Assembly (NCBI GenBank): GCA_025998595.1
Contig: BNWE01000012.1
Location: forward strand, 1-25,327
Reading direction: 5' to 3'
DNA length: 25,327 nt
Source: Alphaproteobacteria bacterium
GTDB lineage: Bacteria; Pseudomonadota; Alphaproteobacteria; UBA3830
Below, in pieces: positions 15,492 to 23,751 of this stretch (position 1 is the first letter of the stretch; each line of letters begins with the position of its first letter). The notes under the pieces were generated by a model. The model made no database searches. It saw only the letters and a program-made list of their open reading frames with translations, and had not been told where the DNA came from. The translations under genes and the position numbers were made by a program.

Positions 15492-17216
15492 ATGAAAAAT
15501 AGTATTTTGTGCTGTGTGGCCAGTTTGGTATTGGCGCTTTCGGTTGTGAGTACAACTTGTACTGTAAATGCAGAGCCTCTTGGGTTTGCAAAAGTGATAG
15601 CTAAAAAAGACAATCCAAATGAATGGAACGACAAACTTGATATTATCAAGAGCTGTTTCAAGACAGAGAACTTTGGAAAGGATCGTCTATATCGTATCTC
15701 CGGAGAAAAATTGGTTGATTATCTAAGCGCTCACCAAGGACAATTTTTTCAAACCAAAGGTGAACAAAATCGCTTTGCTGAATTGCAAAATCTAATGTAT
15801 AGAGCTCATGGCCTGGAGATGCTCAATTCAGATTCAAATGAAAAGTTACGTCGTCTTGCATATGAGGTTTTGGAGTTTTACGTAAAAAAGAGCGCGCCTT
15901 TGTTTAAGTGTCCGTATGCCTACAAGCATAGGTTTAATGATTCTCTTCGGGAAATGGTAGAAAATCCATATGGCGCCAAAAGGCTGATATCGCTGATGCT
16001 ATTGAGAATGATTGGCGATAACGATACGAGTCCTTTTGCCGTGGGATTCGACCGTCCTATTCAGATAAAATCTGCTGAAAAAGGGGAAAGAGGAGCCTTC
16101 TTACATGCCTTAAAATGGAGCCATATAAATGGCGTCATCAAAGAGATCGAAAAAAAAGAATGGAGCATTAAGTTGCCGTTTTTTGAAAAAACAAAAGATG
16201 CCGGAGGTAGTTCGCTTATGCACGAGCTAACGCATTTTTATCATTTCTTGTTGTTTGGGAATATGCCAGATGATATTAATTCCATGACAAGAATGGCATC
16301 GGACGACAATTTTTTTCTAAACAAAAGGCTATTCCCGACGCGTTACATGGACAATGATCATACCTTTGGCAAGTTCTCCGATACGATATTTAATGCGATT
16401 GGTAATAAGAAAATCAACAAAGCAACCTTGGGTAAATTGCTGAATGACCTCCGGACTCCTATCACGGAGAAAGGAGAAGTTAACACTGAAGTGTTGCCGA
16501 TAACAAAAGAAAAACACAGTTACTACAAGAGAAAATTATCTAACGCAACAAATAATTCTCTAAAAAAAATAGCGGCTGATCTTATCGCTGAATATGCGTT
16601 TTCATATAATTATTGGGTGAACAAAGAGGAAATGCTAACAATATTCGGGCTGGTTCCCACAGTAGGAAATGGTAAGCATGACATTGTTATCGATAGAGAT
16701 ATCTCTAGTGCTTTTGATCAAAAAAGCAAATTAAAACACAAAAAGGACAACATAAAGTGGATTGTGTTCGCACATGAAATCACATATTTTTCAGAATATT
16801 TGCCAAAAAGTACGCCGGAAAGGATGTCATCGCAGGTGCGTAACATTTTGAAGAAGCTTGGAATTGTTTCAATATATGTGGAAACTGTGAATGACTACCA
16901 AAAAACGGCAGAAAAAAAAGTTGAGGACATGTATGACAATGGAGATGCGTGTGGCAATAGCCTGTATCCAGAAGGAGCACAACAACTCACCAAGCAGAAG
17001 CCGTCCGCAAAGCAGAAGCCGTCCGCAAAGCAGAAGCCGTCCGCAAAGCAGAAGCCGTCCGCAAAGCAGAAGCCGTCCGCAAAGCAGAAGCTGCTCGCAA
17101 AGCAGAAGCTGCTTGCAAAACATAAGCAGCTTGCAAAGCAGAAGCCGTTCGCAAAGCAGAAACTGCTTGCAAAGCAGAAGAGACGGTTCGTCAAGAAGAA
17201 GCAATTTGCTAAATAG
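15492..17216 (+). CDS. Secreted HExxH metalloprotease-like protein, copy 3, with Lys/Gln repeat tail
   Basis: A 574-residue exported protein. The ATG at 15492 aligns with the other copies; an ATG 12 bases upstream is less likely. The signal peptide ends at CTVNA near residue 27. Conserved elements: YRISGEKLVDYL, the NPYGAKRLISLMLLRM helix, PFAVGFDRPIQIK, zinc motif HELTHFYHFLLFG at about 244-256, then ADLIAEYAFSYNYWV...EEMLTIFG (Glu379), and a C-terminal CGNSLYPEGA shared with copy 4. After that comes a tail of ten six-residue units (KQKPSA and variants), strongly basic, ending KRRFVKKKQFAK. The tail is unrelated in sequence to that of copy 2, so tails arose independently. Function inferred as for copy 1. 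Confidence 0.8.
   Translation: MKNSILCCVASLVLALSVVSTTCTVNAEPLGFAKVIAKKDNPNEWNDKLDIIKSCFKTENFGKDRLYRISGEKLVDYLSAHQGQFFQTKGEQNRFAELQNLMYRAHGLEMLNSDSNEKLRRLAYEVLEFYVKKSAPLFKCPYAYKHRFNDSLREMVENPYGAKRLISLMLLRMIGDNDTSPFAVGFDRPIQIKSAEKGERGAFLHALKWSHINGVIKEIEKKEWSIKLPFFEKTKDAGGSSLMHELTHFYHFLLFGNMPDDINSMTRMASDDNFFLNKRLFPTRYMDNDHTFGKFSDTIFNAIGNKKINKATLGKLLNDLRTPITEKGEVNTEVLPITKEKHSYYKRKLSNATNNSLKKIAADLIAEYAFSYNYWVNKEEMLTIFGLVPTVGNGKHDIVIDRDISSAFDQKSKLKHKKDNIKWIVFAHEITYFSEYLPKSTPERMSSQVRNILKKLGIVSIYVETVNDYQKTAEKKVEDMYDNGDACGNSLYPEGAQQLTKQKPSAKQKPSAKQKPSAKQKPSAKQKPSAKQKLLAKQKLLAKHKQLAKQKPFAKQKLLAKQKRRFVKKKQFAK
16992..17171 (+). repeat. Tandem 18-bp repeat encoding KQKPSA units
   Basis: Five identical units of AAGCAGAAGCCGTCCGCA are followed by five degenerate ones (KQKLLA, KQKLLA, KHKQLA, KQKPFA, KQKLLA). 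The perfect 5' units indicate recent expansion. Confidence 0.92.
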
Positions 17217-17321
17217 AGGCGAATCATGAGGTGAAAACTGAAGCAAGAGAAGGGCGGCAAAAAATAAGTGATAACATGCTTCGATGCTGTACTGTGAACT
17301 AAAACGACTTTTCGTTGCAGA

Positions 17322-17351
17322 AACGGTTTTTCTTCGGGAAAGCCGTTTTTT
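17322..17351 (+). terminator. Rho-independent terminator after copy 3, C(UUCG)G loop
   Basis: The same 30 bases as the terminator after copy 2: an 11-bp stem, a UUCG loop and TTTT. No recF fragment remains between this terminator and copy 4. Confidence 0.88.
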
Positions 17352-17424
17352 GTTGTTTTTCTAATCTAAAAATAATGCGTTTATAGTTAATTGTTTTTTT
17401 TTGTAAAAAATCATCTTGGGGGAC

Positions 17425-17453
17425 TTGTTGCTTACACAAGGAGGCACTATATC
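17425..17453 (+). promoter_or_regulatory. Promoter of metalloprotease copy 4
   Basis: TTGTTG, 17 bases, TATATC. It is the most diverged of the four, but the spacing is kept. AAAGGA at 17485-17490 serves the ATG at 17499. Confidence 0.65.
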
Positions 17454-17498
17454 CATATTGTATCAGATATTTGCAAAACAAAGAAAAGGATGAGAAAG

Positions 17499-18935
17499 AT
17501 GAAAAACAAAGCTTCATGCATAGCAGCTGGTTTCGTGTTGGCGCTTTCTGCCGTGAGTACAACTTATTCCGCAAATGCAGAGCAACAGATTGCTCGCAGA
17601 CCAACAATGGTAAGATCTTCGGCAAAATTACAGGAAAAACTCAACATTATCAAGGCATGCTTTGGATTAGAGAAAAAATCCACAGAAAAAGTATGTCGTA
17701 TTTCCGGAGAAAAACTGGCAGATTATCTGGGTAAAAACGCACGTCTGTTTTTTAAATCCGAAAACGAATATGGACGTTTTTCGGAATTGAAAAACCTAAT
17801 GTATAAGGCTCACAGCTTAGAAGTGCAAAATGGAAACTCCAATAATCTGGCAAATGAGATCATGAAATTTTATGAAAAAAAGAGCAAGCCTTTGTTTGAT
17901 TGCAGAAAACTGGCTGGCGTTGACAAAAAGCTATTTGATGATGCTCTTCGGGAAATGGTAGAAAATCCATATGGCGCCAAAAGACTGCTATCATTAATGA
18001 TGTTGAGAATGGTTGGCGAAAACAAGAAAAACAATCCGTTTGCCTATGGATTTGAGCGTCCTATTCAGATAAAAACTACAGCTTTTGAAGAATCTAGCGA
18101 TGTATTTAATACTGGAGGTTTTATCAATTTGTCGCTCTCTAAAAAGTCAATGAAAGGAAATAAGCTTAAAAAACACGAACTTATCTCAAGTACGCTTATG
18201 CATGAACTAACACATTTTTATCATCACTTGCTGTTTGGGATGATGTCGACATCTGAAGCGAGAGAATCAATGGTAAGGATGGCGTCGGATGGTGCTTCCC
18301 GCCTAACAAAAATACTGTTTCCAACGCAGGACTTAGACAAAGGTCATACCTTTGGCAAATTCTCTGATGCAATATTTAAGGCAATTGGCAACAAAAAAAA
18401 TGACAAAAGATCCTTAAGCGAATTGCTGAATGATCTTCGGACTCCTCCTGCCAGGAAGAAAGAAAAAGATAGCGCTGAACTATTACCGATAACAAAAGAA
18501 AAGTATGATGATTATTGTCACAAGTTAAAGACGGCAAGAACAAAAGATTCCTTGAAAAAAATATCAGCCAATCTTATAGCTGAATATGCATTTTCACCTA
18601 ATTATTGGACTGATCAAGAGGAAATGCTGACAATCTTTGGGCTAGTTCCTACGATTGCAAACAATGAGCGTGTTATTATTATTGATAGGGATAATCAGAG
18701 TGCTTTCGAAGGGAGTCCTAAATTAAAAGGAAAACTTAAGCATTTTACCCATAAGCGTAAATATTTTGCGGAAAGTGCATCGAAAAAATTAGGTAACGTT
18801 TTGAAAAATCTCAGAATTGCATCAGTATATAAAGAAACTGTGAATGATTACCAAGAAGTAACGCGAGAAAAAGTGAGCGCAATGTTTAGAAAAGGATATA
18901 CATGCGGCAATATCCTGTATCCGGAGCATGCATAG
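17499..18935 (+). CDS. Secreted HExxH metalloprotease-like protein, copy 4, no repeat tail
   Basis: A 478-residue exported protein, the most compact member and the best guide to the core fold. The start at 17499 is chosen because the signal peptide MKNKASCIAAGFVLALS aligns with the other copies and AAAGGA is 8 bases upstream; the open frame extends further upstream but covers the promoter. Cleavage is likely after YSANA (about residue 27). Features: RISGEKLADYL, the NPYGAKRLLSLMMLRM helix, PFAYGFERPIQIK, HELTHFYHHLLFG at 235-247, a possible third ligand at Glu362 (LIAEY) or Glu374/375 (EEMLTIFG), and a C-terminal CGNILYPEHA. It resembles copy 3 most closely. No terminator like those of copies 1-3 follows. 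The zinc-protease role is inferred from motifs. Confidence 0.8.
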   Translation: MKNKASCIAAGFVLALSAVSTTYSANAEQQIARRPTMVRSSAKLQEKLNIIKACFGLEKKSTEKVCRISGEKLADYLGKNARLFFKSENEYGRFSELKNLMYKAHSLEVQNGNSNNLANEIMKFYEKKSKPLFDCRKLAGVDKKLFDDALREMVENPYGAKRLLSLMMLRMVGENKKNNPFAYGFERPIQIKTTAFEESSDVFNTGGFINLSLSKKSMKGNKLKKHELISSTLMHELTHFYHHLLFGMMSTSEARESMVRMASDGASRLTKILFPTQDLDKGHTFGKFSDAIFKAIGNKKNDKRSLSELLNDLRTPPARKKEKDSAELLPITKEKYDDYCHKLKTARTKDSLKKISANLIAEYAFSPNYWTDQEEMLTIFGLVPTIANNERVIIIDRDNQSAFEGSPKLKGKLKHFTHKRKYFAESASKKLGNVLKNLRIASVYKETVNDYQEVTREKVSAMFRKGYTCGNILYPEHA

Positions 18936-19148
18936 AAAATGGCTGGAGCAGCGAGCTGGGCAAATTCGGAGGAGCATTTTTTGAAACAGACGGAAACGGG
19001 AATGTTTGTTTTTCAATAGAGGAATCGGTATTCTCGTTTTCAAGAATTTCATGTTATAGATGTGGTTGGAGATCACGATTACAATTTCTTTCGAAAAATG
19101 AGCACTTTGTTCGTGAGATTCGTCATGGTAGATGACCGGCCCGAATGA
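18936..19148 (+). pseudogene. Stop-interrupted open frame continuing from copy 4, unidentified
   Basis: Directly after the copy 4 stop, the same frame stays readable for 71 codons with a single further TAG. It gives a protein-like second half (YSRFQEFHVIDVVGDHDY, then FFRKMSTLFVRF) ending at TGA 19146. It may be the decayed C-terminal tail of copy 4 or the remnant of another gene; I do not recognise it. A 12-bp imperfect hairpin (18992-19003 with 19030-19041) lies within it and has no T-run. Confidence 0.3.
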
Positions 19149-19264
19149 GAACTAAAAGCCAATGGAATCAACTGAATTTTTTTTCAAAATAATTCTGTAC
19201 AATGCGCATTAACAATATTATGATAATTTTAATTAATTTTCCTTCTGTTTGTTGGTTTTTGGGT

Positions 19265-20935
19265 ATGTTTAAGCTGCTGATGGGGTGCATTTTATTGTTT
19301 GGGTGCAGCAGGATTGATGAATCGAGGGTTCCTCAGCAGAAGGGAATGGATCGCGATGCATTTGATCTGTTTTCCACTCCAATTGATGATTTTTTGCAGG
19401 ACATAAATCTTCCGTACGATGCGGCGCCAAATGCCTATGATAATAACTCTGAAATCAGCGAAAAATTTCGCAAGTGTATCTCAATTTCCGCCACCGAAAA
19501 CATGCGTATGAGGGAAGTGCTCACTCAAATGGCAACGTTGGCCGGTGTAAATATTTTTATTGCCCGAGATATTGAAGGGAGCATCTCTTTCTCTGCTAAG
19601 GATCGTCCGTTTCTGGATATTCTTCGGGATATTTGCAGTTGCTCAAATTTGAAGTACTGCATAAAAGGAAATTCCATAAAAATCGAGTATGATTCTCCTA
19701 CTTTGCACACATACAGCATTCCTTCCCTAAATATACAGAGGGATACGCACAGTTCGATGTCCATTGCCACGGATATATTTTCCGATAATATTTCGGGATT
19801 TAGCGAAACGAAAGACGCCAAAAGTGGCTCATCCCAAAACAACGGCTCCAATAGTTGTGTTACCGGAACAACCAAGAGCGATTTCTGGACAGAATTGGAA
19901 AACACTCTGAAGGCCATAGTTGGGGATATGGAAGGAAACTATGTCACCATCCATCGACAAACAGGATTGATCAACGCCTGCACCACACAGGAAAAACATG
20001 ATGAAATCCAGAATTACCTGAATTTATTGAAGGATGCGTCTGAAACGCAGGTGCTCATTGAGGCAAAAATCCTAGAGGTTAGGCTGAACGACAAGTTCAA
20101 AAGTGGCATCAATTGGGATATTGTGGCGGGAAGAGGTGTTTTCAAAAGACCTTTTGGCGAAACCGGTGAAGAAAGGCTTTTTTCAGCCGGCATTAAGGGA
20201 GCTAAGAGAGGCAGTCTAAGCACTATTGCCGGTTTTATAGAGGAATTCGGATCCGTAAAAACTCTCTCAAGTCCAAGAATTACTGTGCTAAACAATCATT
20301 CAGCTGTGTTTAAAGTTGCCCAAAACGAGGTCATATATATGCCGGAGTTTCAGAGACAGTACAGTGGCTATAAAGGCGATTCGATGAACACGACGATGTT
20401 ATCTGCGAATATTAGAACAATTCCAATTGGTCTGGTTATGACAGTTCAACCATCCATCGATAGAAAAAATAACACTATTTTGTTGAGTTTGCGTCCAACC
20501 ATATCCAAAGTAGCCAAATACATAAAGGTGCCGGTTTTGTGTCAAGCTGATATTAGAACTGGGTACAAGAAAGAGCCAAAAAAAGAAGATAACAAAGAAG
20601 CTCAAATGCATGATATTCCAGTTGTAGATGTGCGGGAGCTCGATTCCGTGCTGAGACTTCACTCCGGTCAAGTTGCAGTAATGGGAGGATTAATGCATGA
20701 GAAATCCACCAATAATAGAGAGGGATTGCCTGGAGTCGAAGATACGCCACTTGATTTCATAAGTGGCTCTCGGGAAAAAAGCACTGACGTGACTGAGCTT
20801 GTGATCTTTCTGAGAGCAACTATTTTAAGTAACAAATCGAAAATGCATCATAGGGCGGACGAAAAGGTATACAAGAAGTTTGCGCATGAGATGCGTAAGT
20901 TGGAGTTTAAAAATGAAACTACAGCTAAGAAATAG
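19265..20935 (+). CDS. Secretin lipoprotein of the GspD/PilQ/MshL superfamily
   Basis: An outer-membrane secretin subunit, the ring channel of type II secretion or type IV pilus machines. The start at 19265 (556 residues) gives a clean lipoprotein signal, MFKLLMGCILLFGC. An ATG 63 bases upstream lies on a possible -10 box (TACAAT, 19197-19202). An N-terminal secretin/TonB short domain is recognisable (MREVLTQMATLAGVNIFIA), then GNYVTIHRQTGLINAC and a domain with HDEIQNYLNLLKDASETQVLIEAKILEV. The secretin core follows, with VKTLSSPRITVLNNHSAVFKV, IGLVMTVQPSID and VRELDSVLRLHSGQVAVMGGLM. The VRE-DSVLR-GQVAVMGGL signature is most like the MshL/PilN type. The 3' end overlaps the pseudopilin gene by 23 bases. 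Confidence 0.9.
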   Translation: MFKLLMGCILLFGCSRIDESRVPQQKGMDRDAFDLFSTPIDDFLQDINLPYDAAPNAYDNNSEISEKFRKCISISATENMRMREVLTQMATLAGVNIFIARDIEGSISFSAKDRPFLDILRDICSCSNLKYCIKGNSIKIEYDSPTLHTYSIPSLNIQRDTHSSMSIATDIFSDNISGFSETKDAKSGSSQNNGSNSCVTGTTKSDFWTELENTLKAIVGDMEGNYVTIHRQTGLINACTTQEKHDEIQNYLNLLKDASETQVLIEAKILEVRLNDKFKSGINWDIVAGRGVFKRPFGETGEERLFSAGIKGAKRGSLSTIAGFIEEFGSVKTLSSPRITVLNNHSAVFKVAQNEVIYMPEFQRQYSGYKGDSMNTTMLSANIRTIPIGLVMTVQPSIDRKNNTILLSLRPTISKVAKYIKVPVLCQADIRTGYKKEPKKEDNKEAQMHDIPVVDVRELDSVLRLHSGQVAVMGGLMHEKSTNNREGLPGVEDTPLDFISGSREKSTDVTELVIFLRATILSNKSKMHHRADEKVYKKFAHEMRKLEFKNETTAKK

Positions 20936-21548
20936 ATATGGCGGATTTTCCCTGATTGAGGTGGCCATAGCAATTGTCATAATCGGGTTGATCGCAAGCT
21001 TTACGCTGAAGGGGAGGGAACTAATTCGTACTGCAAAGCTGAGATCCGTCATTGAGCACGTAAATTCCGTTCGGGTTGCAACTCAGGCATTTGTAGAAAA
21101 ATATGGAGCGATGCCCGGCGATTTGGCCAATGCGAAAGACTTGATCGGCGATTCCGTTGCCAATGGAAGAGGGGAGGGGAGCATAATTTCCATCGATGAT
21201 TCCCAAAGATTCTGGAGACATCTGGCCGCTTCGGACATAATACACCTGGAGATGAGTGGCGGTAACCCAGTGAGCAAAATCGGCGGATTCTATACAATAT
21301 CCACCGATGTTCACGGACATCAGAGAGAAGCGTGGATAATTCTATCGGGAGGAACAAACGACAACAAAACCTTTGCAGGCATAATATCGCAGGAAGACGC
21401 CTATTTTATAGATAAAAATTCGGATACCGGAGATCCATCGACCGGCGACGTTATAACTTTGAAAGCGTCTGGTATGGCGTCAATTGGACAGAAATATGAT
21501 CCCAAAAATAAAAACAAAGATTGCATTATTATGTTCAGAATTTTCTAG
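20913..21548 (+). CDS. Type II secretion/type IV pilus pseudopilin
   Basis: A 211-residue prepilin-like protein. An 11-residue leader ends in GG, followed by FSLIEVAIAIVIIGLIAS, the N-methylated hydrophobic helix with Glu at +5 as expected for prepilin peptidase processing. The globular part has the KYGAMPGDLANA motif and SQRFWRHLAASDII, seen in a family of alphaproteobacterial prepilin-like proteins. The start at 20913 has GGAG 7 bases upstream and lies inside the end of the secretin gene, so translation is probably coupled. A secretin and pseudopilins together suggest a secretion pseudopilus, but ATPase, platform protein and prepilin peptidase are not in this window. Confidence 0.88.
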   Translation: MKLQLRNRYGGFSLIEVAIAIVIIGLIASFTLKGRELIRTAKLRSVIEHVNSVRVATQAFVEKYGAMPGDLANAKDLIGDSVANGRGEGSIISIDDSQRFWRHLAASDIIHLEMSGGNPVSKIGGFYTISTDVHGHQREAWIILSGGTNDNKTFAGIISQEDAYFIDKNSDTGDPSTGDVITLKASGMASIGQKYDPKNKNKDCIIMFRIF

Positions 21549-21549
21549 A

Positions 21550-22296
21550 ATGTGCCGCAAATGCATGAAGTCACGTCCAGAAGGTTCATTGCTGCTGGAA
21601 ATGGCAATTGTCATATCTATTGTTGGGTTAATTTCAGGTTTCTTTGTGACGAGAACAAGAATGGCAAACAAAATCATGAAAGCAAGGATAACAAAGGAAA
21701 ACATCGAGATCGTAACGGAGTCTTTGGCTGCATATGTAGCGACTCATTGTCGATTGCCACGTCCGACTGGTGATGACGGCAGCGGATTGGAGCGTCCAGA
21801 CTCTTCTGACTTGCAGAATTATGTCGGGAAAGTTCCGTTTAAGACTTTGGGAATTCCGGAAAAACAAACTCTAGACGGCAACGCTCATCCACTTCAATAT
21901 ATTGTCGAACAGTATTTAACTAAACCTTTCGAAATAATGTATAACGAAAATCCTTCCGAAGATATTCGTGGATCTTTTTGTGGAAAAACAGAAACTCCAA
22001 AAATTGAGATTGATGCACGTATTGTTAACGATAAAAAAGATATTGTTGCCTTTGTCATTGACGCGACAGATAAGTTACCATCAATATCTTCGGGCACGAT
22101 ATACGTGAAAGTATCGACAAATACTAAATGGATGACCAGAGCTCTCTTTCTGGCACGATATTTTAAAGGCTCTCTACATTATCGCAAGGAGCCACAGAAA
22201 AGTCCTGGAATTTCGAATCATGGAGATTTATTACGCATGAATTCAGACTCGGATGCCAGCGACCAGTGTGACGCTGGCTCCATTTACTCATTTTGA
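21550..22296 (+). CDS. Second pseudopilin
   Basis: A 248-residue prepilin-like protein from the chosen ATG, which follows the previous stop by one base. Possible upstream starts at 21484 (TTG) and 21496 (ATG) would overlap the previous gene and lengthen the leader; none has a strong ribosome binding site. A leader ending RPEG is followed by SLLLEMAIVISIVGLISGF, with Gly at -1 and Glu at +5 as required for processing, but Ser instead of Phe at +1. The body carries CRLPRPTGDDG and VPFKTLGIPEKQTLDGNAHPL, a pattern I associate with minor pilin-like proteins of alphaproteobacteria. It is third in the secretin operon. A GCCAGCG/CGCTGGC hairpin (22255-22278) overlaps its last codons. Confidence 0.85.
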   Translation: MCRKCMKSRPEGSLLLEMAIVISIVGLISGFFVTRTRMANKIMKARITKENIEIVTESLAAYVATHCRLPRPTGDDGSGLERPDSSDLQNYVGKVPFKTLGIPEKQTLDGNAHPLQYIVEQYLTKPFEIMYNENPSEDIRGSFCGKTETPKIEIDARIVNDKKDIVAFVIDATDKLPSISSGTIYVKVSTNTKWMTRALFLARYFKGSLHYRKEPQKSPGISNHGDLLRMNSDSDASDQCDAGSIYSF

Positions 22297-22365
22297 TTTA
22301 GCATCAACGTTGCAAAGCGTTACGTTGCCCCAGATGCACCACTTTATGCCAGCAGACACTGGACA

Positions 22366-23649
22366 TTATTCTTTGCCGAAAGCACTATCGGAGTAAGAAC
22401 TGCTGGAACTATCAAAATAACTACTTGAACAGCTGTCGAAATAGCTACTTGAGCTGCTGTCGGAACTATTGTCGGAATAGCTATAACCGGATGTAGAGTA
22501 TTTCGTTTTGCGATAATATTTAGCCTTATAGCCGTAAACATCATTGGATAGAGTATATCTCGTTTTGCGATGACTTTTTCTATTCTTTGCTTTGTTCGCA
22601 GATTTGCGGTCAAAACGCTTTAGTGGCACTCTACTGATCACCTTCTTCTCATCTGTATTTACAGAGTTACTGCTAGAATTCTCTTGTGGCGTTCTACTGC
22701 TTGCATTCATTTCATCTATGGACGTTGTGCTTTGTGTAGACAGACAGCTATCGGAATTTACCGGCGGCATAATAGTATACACATTCTTTATTATTGGAAG
22801 TGGAGCCGGGCCGTATTCAGGATCTATTGAAGTATTGTAATAATATGCTGAATGGTTCGCATTGTTACTACGATTGCGACTAGCAAAAATGGCTCCTTCG
22901 GAATGGTTTATTGAGTGATAGTTATCATTCGTATGCTTAGGCAAATCACATGAATTCCATCTTCTGACATCCAGGGGAGAATCATTGTGCAATGCTGATA
23001 TTGGAGCACTATGCGATGCAGGTGCCAAAGAAGAATCTTTTTTATGACTAGAATTATCTTGCTGCATTTTATTGAGCAGAACATCTCTATCTATTTTTGG
23101 AAGCGGAGCAGCGTTTTTGCCTGAAGCATATTTAAATGCGTCGCGATATATCGATGAGGCTGGACGCTCCACTATATCTTGGAAGATGATGCCTTCATAC
23201 AGTGGAGTTTTGACGCTATTTACAGACATATCACATCCGGAGTTCTTATTAGAACTATCATCTCCTGTGTCCATTCTATCTTTATGTTGCTCGCTGTAGA
23301 TATGTACATTTGGATGAACTTTATCCTGAATGTATGGTTGATATTGCGCATAGCAGGAAACAGATGTGGCATTTGCCTCTTTTGGAAGGAACACCAACGC
23401 ATATATTGTTGGCGCTGCAGTATTATAAAATTGATATCCTGCATAATAGGAAACAGGTGTGTTTGTGCCTTCAGGAGTGTAAGAAAACAACGCAATCCCT
23501 GAGTGAGTTTCTTTATCCTGATGTTTTACACGGTGACATTCTGCTCTATGAAAAACGCCCTCCCTGGTAACAAACGAAATCATCGCAAAACTTTCCAATG
23601 CACACGTTGATGTTGCGGCAACAACGGCATATAAAATATACTTCTTCAT
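22366..23649 (-). CDS. Secreted Ser/Tyr/Asn-rich protein of unknown function, candidate effector
   Basis: A 427-residue exported protein. The start at 23649 is chosen because GGAG lies 8 bases upstream and MKKYILYAVVAATSTCALESFA is a good signal peptide; the open frame runs 27 codons further upstream without support. The mature protein is low-complexity and polar: repeated PVSYYAGYQFY/SVSCYAQYQPY-type segments near the N-terminus, many Ser/Asn stretches, a strongly basic patch (KRFDRKSANKAKNRKSHRK, about 355-375) resembling a nucleic-acid-binding or nuclear-targeting segment, and a C-terminal tail of repeated SSSSYFDS units. No enzyme domain is recognised. Composition and export suggest a host-interaction or surface protein; this is inference. 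It converges on the pseudopilin operon. Confidence 0.75.
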   Translation of the reverse strand: MKKYILYAVVAATSTCALESFAMISFVTREGVFHRAECHRVKHQDKETHSGIALFSYTPEGTNTPVSYYAGYQFYNTAAPTIYALVFLPKEANATSVSCYAQYQPYIQDKVHPNVHIYSEQHKDRMDTGDDSSNKNSGCDMSVNSVKTPLYEGIIFQDIVERPASSIYRDAFKYASGKNAAPLPKIDRDVLLNKMQQDNSSHKKDSSLAPASHSAPISALHNDSPLDVRRWNSCDLPKHTNDNYHSINHSEGAIFASRNRSNNANHSAYYYNTSIDPEYGPAPLPIIKNVYTIMPPVNSDSCLSTQSTTSIDEMNASSRTPQENSSSNSVNTDEKKVISRVPLKRFDRKSANKAKNRKSHRKTRYTLSNDVYGYKAKYYRKTKYSTSGYSYSDNSSDSSSSSYFDSCSSSYFDSSSSSYSDSAFGKE

Positions 23650-23751
23650 AGTAAAAACTCCATTTTTATTTCTATGTACAATATTACAAATCGCCAAAAG
23701 CGAAGTAACATGTATATAGCAGCAATTCATAAAATATACAACTACTTTTTT

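Noticed and set aside
16869..17260. Alternate-frame and antisense ORFs across the copy 3 repeat
   Set aside because: Same artefact of an 18-bp repeat; periodic products with no start context.
17391..17498. N-terminal extension of copy 4
   Set aside because: It would translate through the promoter and would bury the signal peptide. The start at 17499 aligns with the other paralogues.
22305..22327. CAACGT/ACGTTG hairpin as a terminator after the second pseudopilin
   Set aside because: Only 6 bp of stem and no T-run on either strand; recorded as too weak to annotate.
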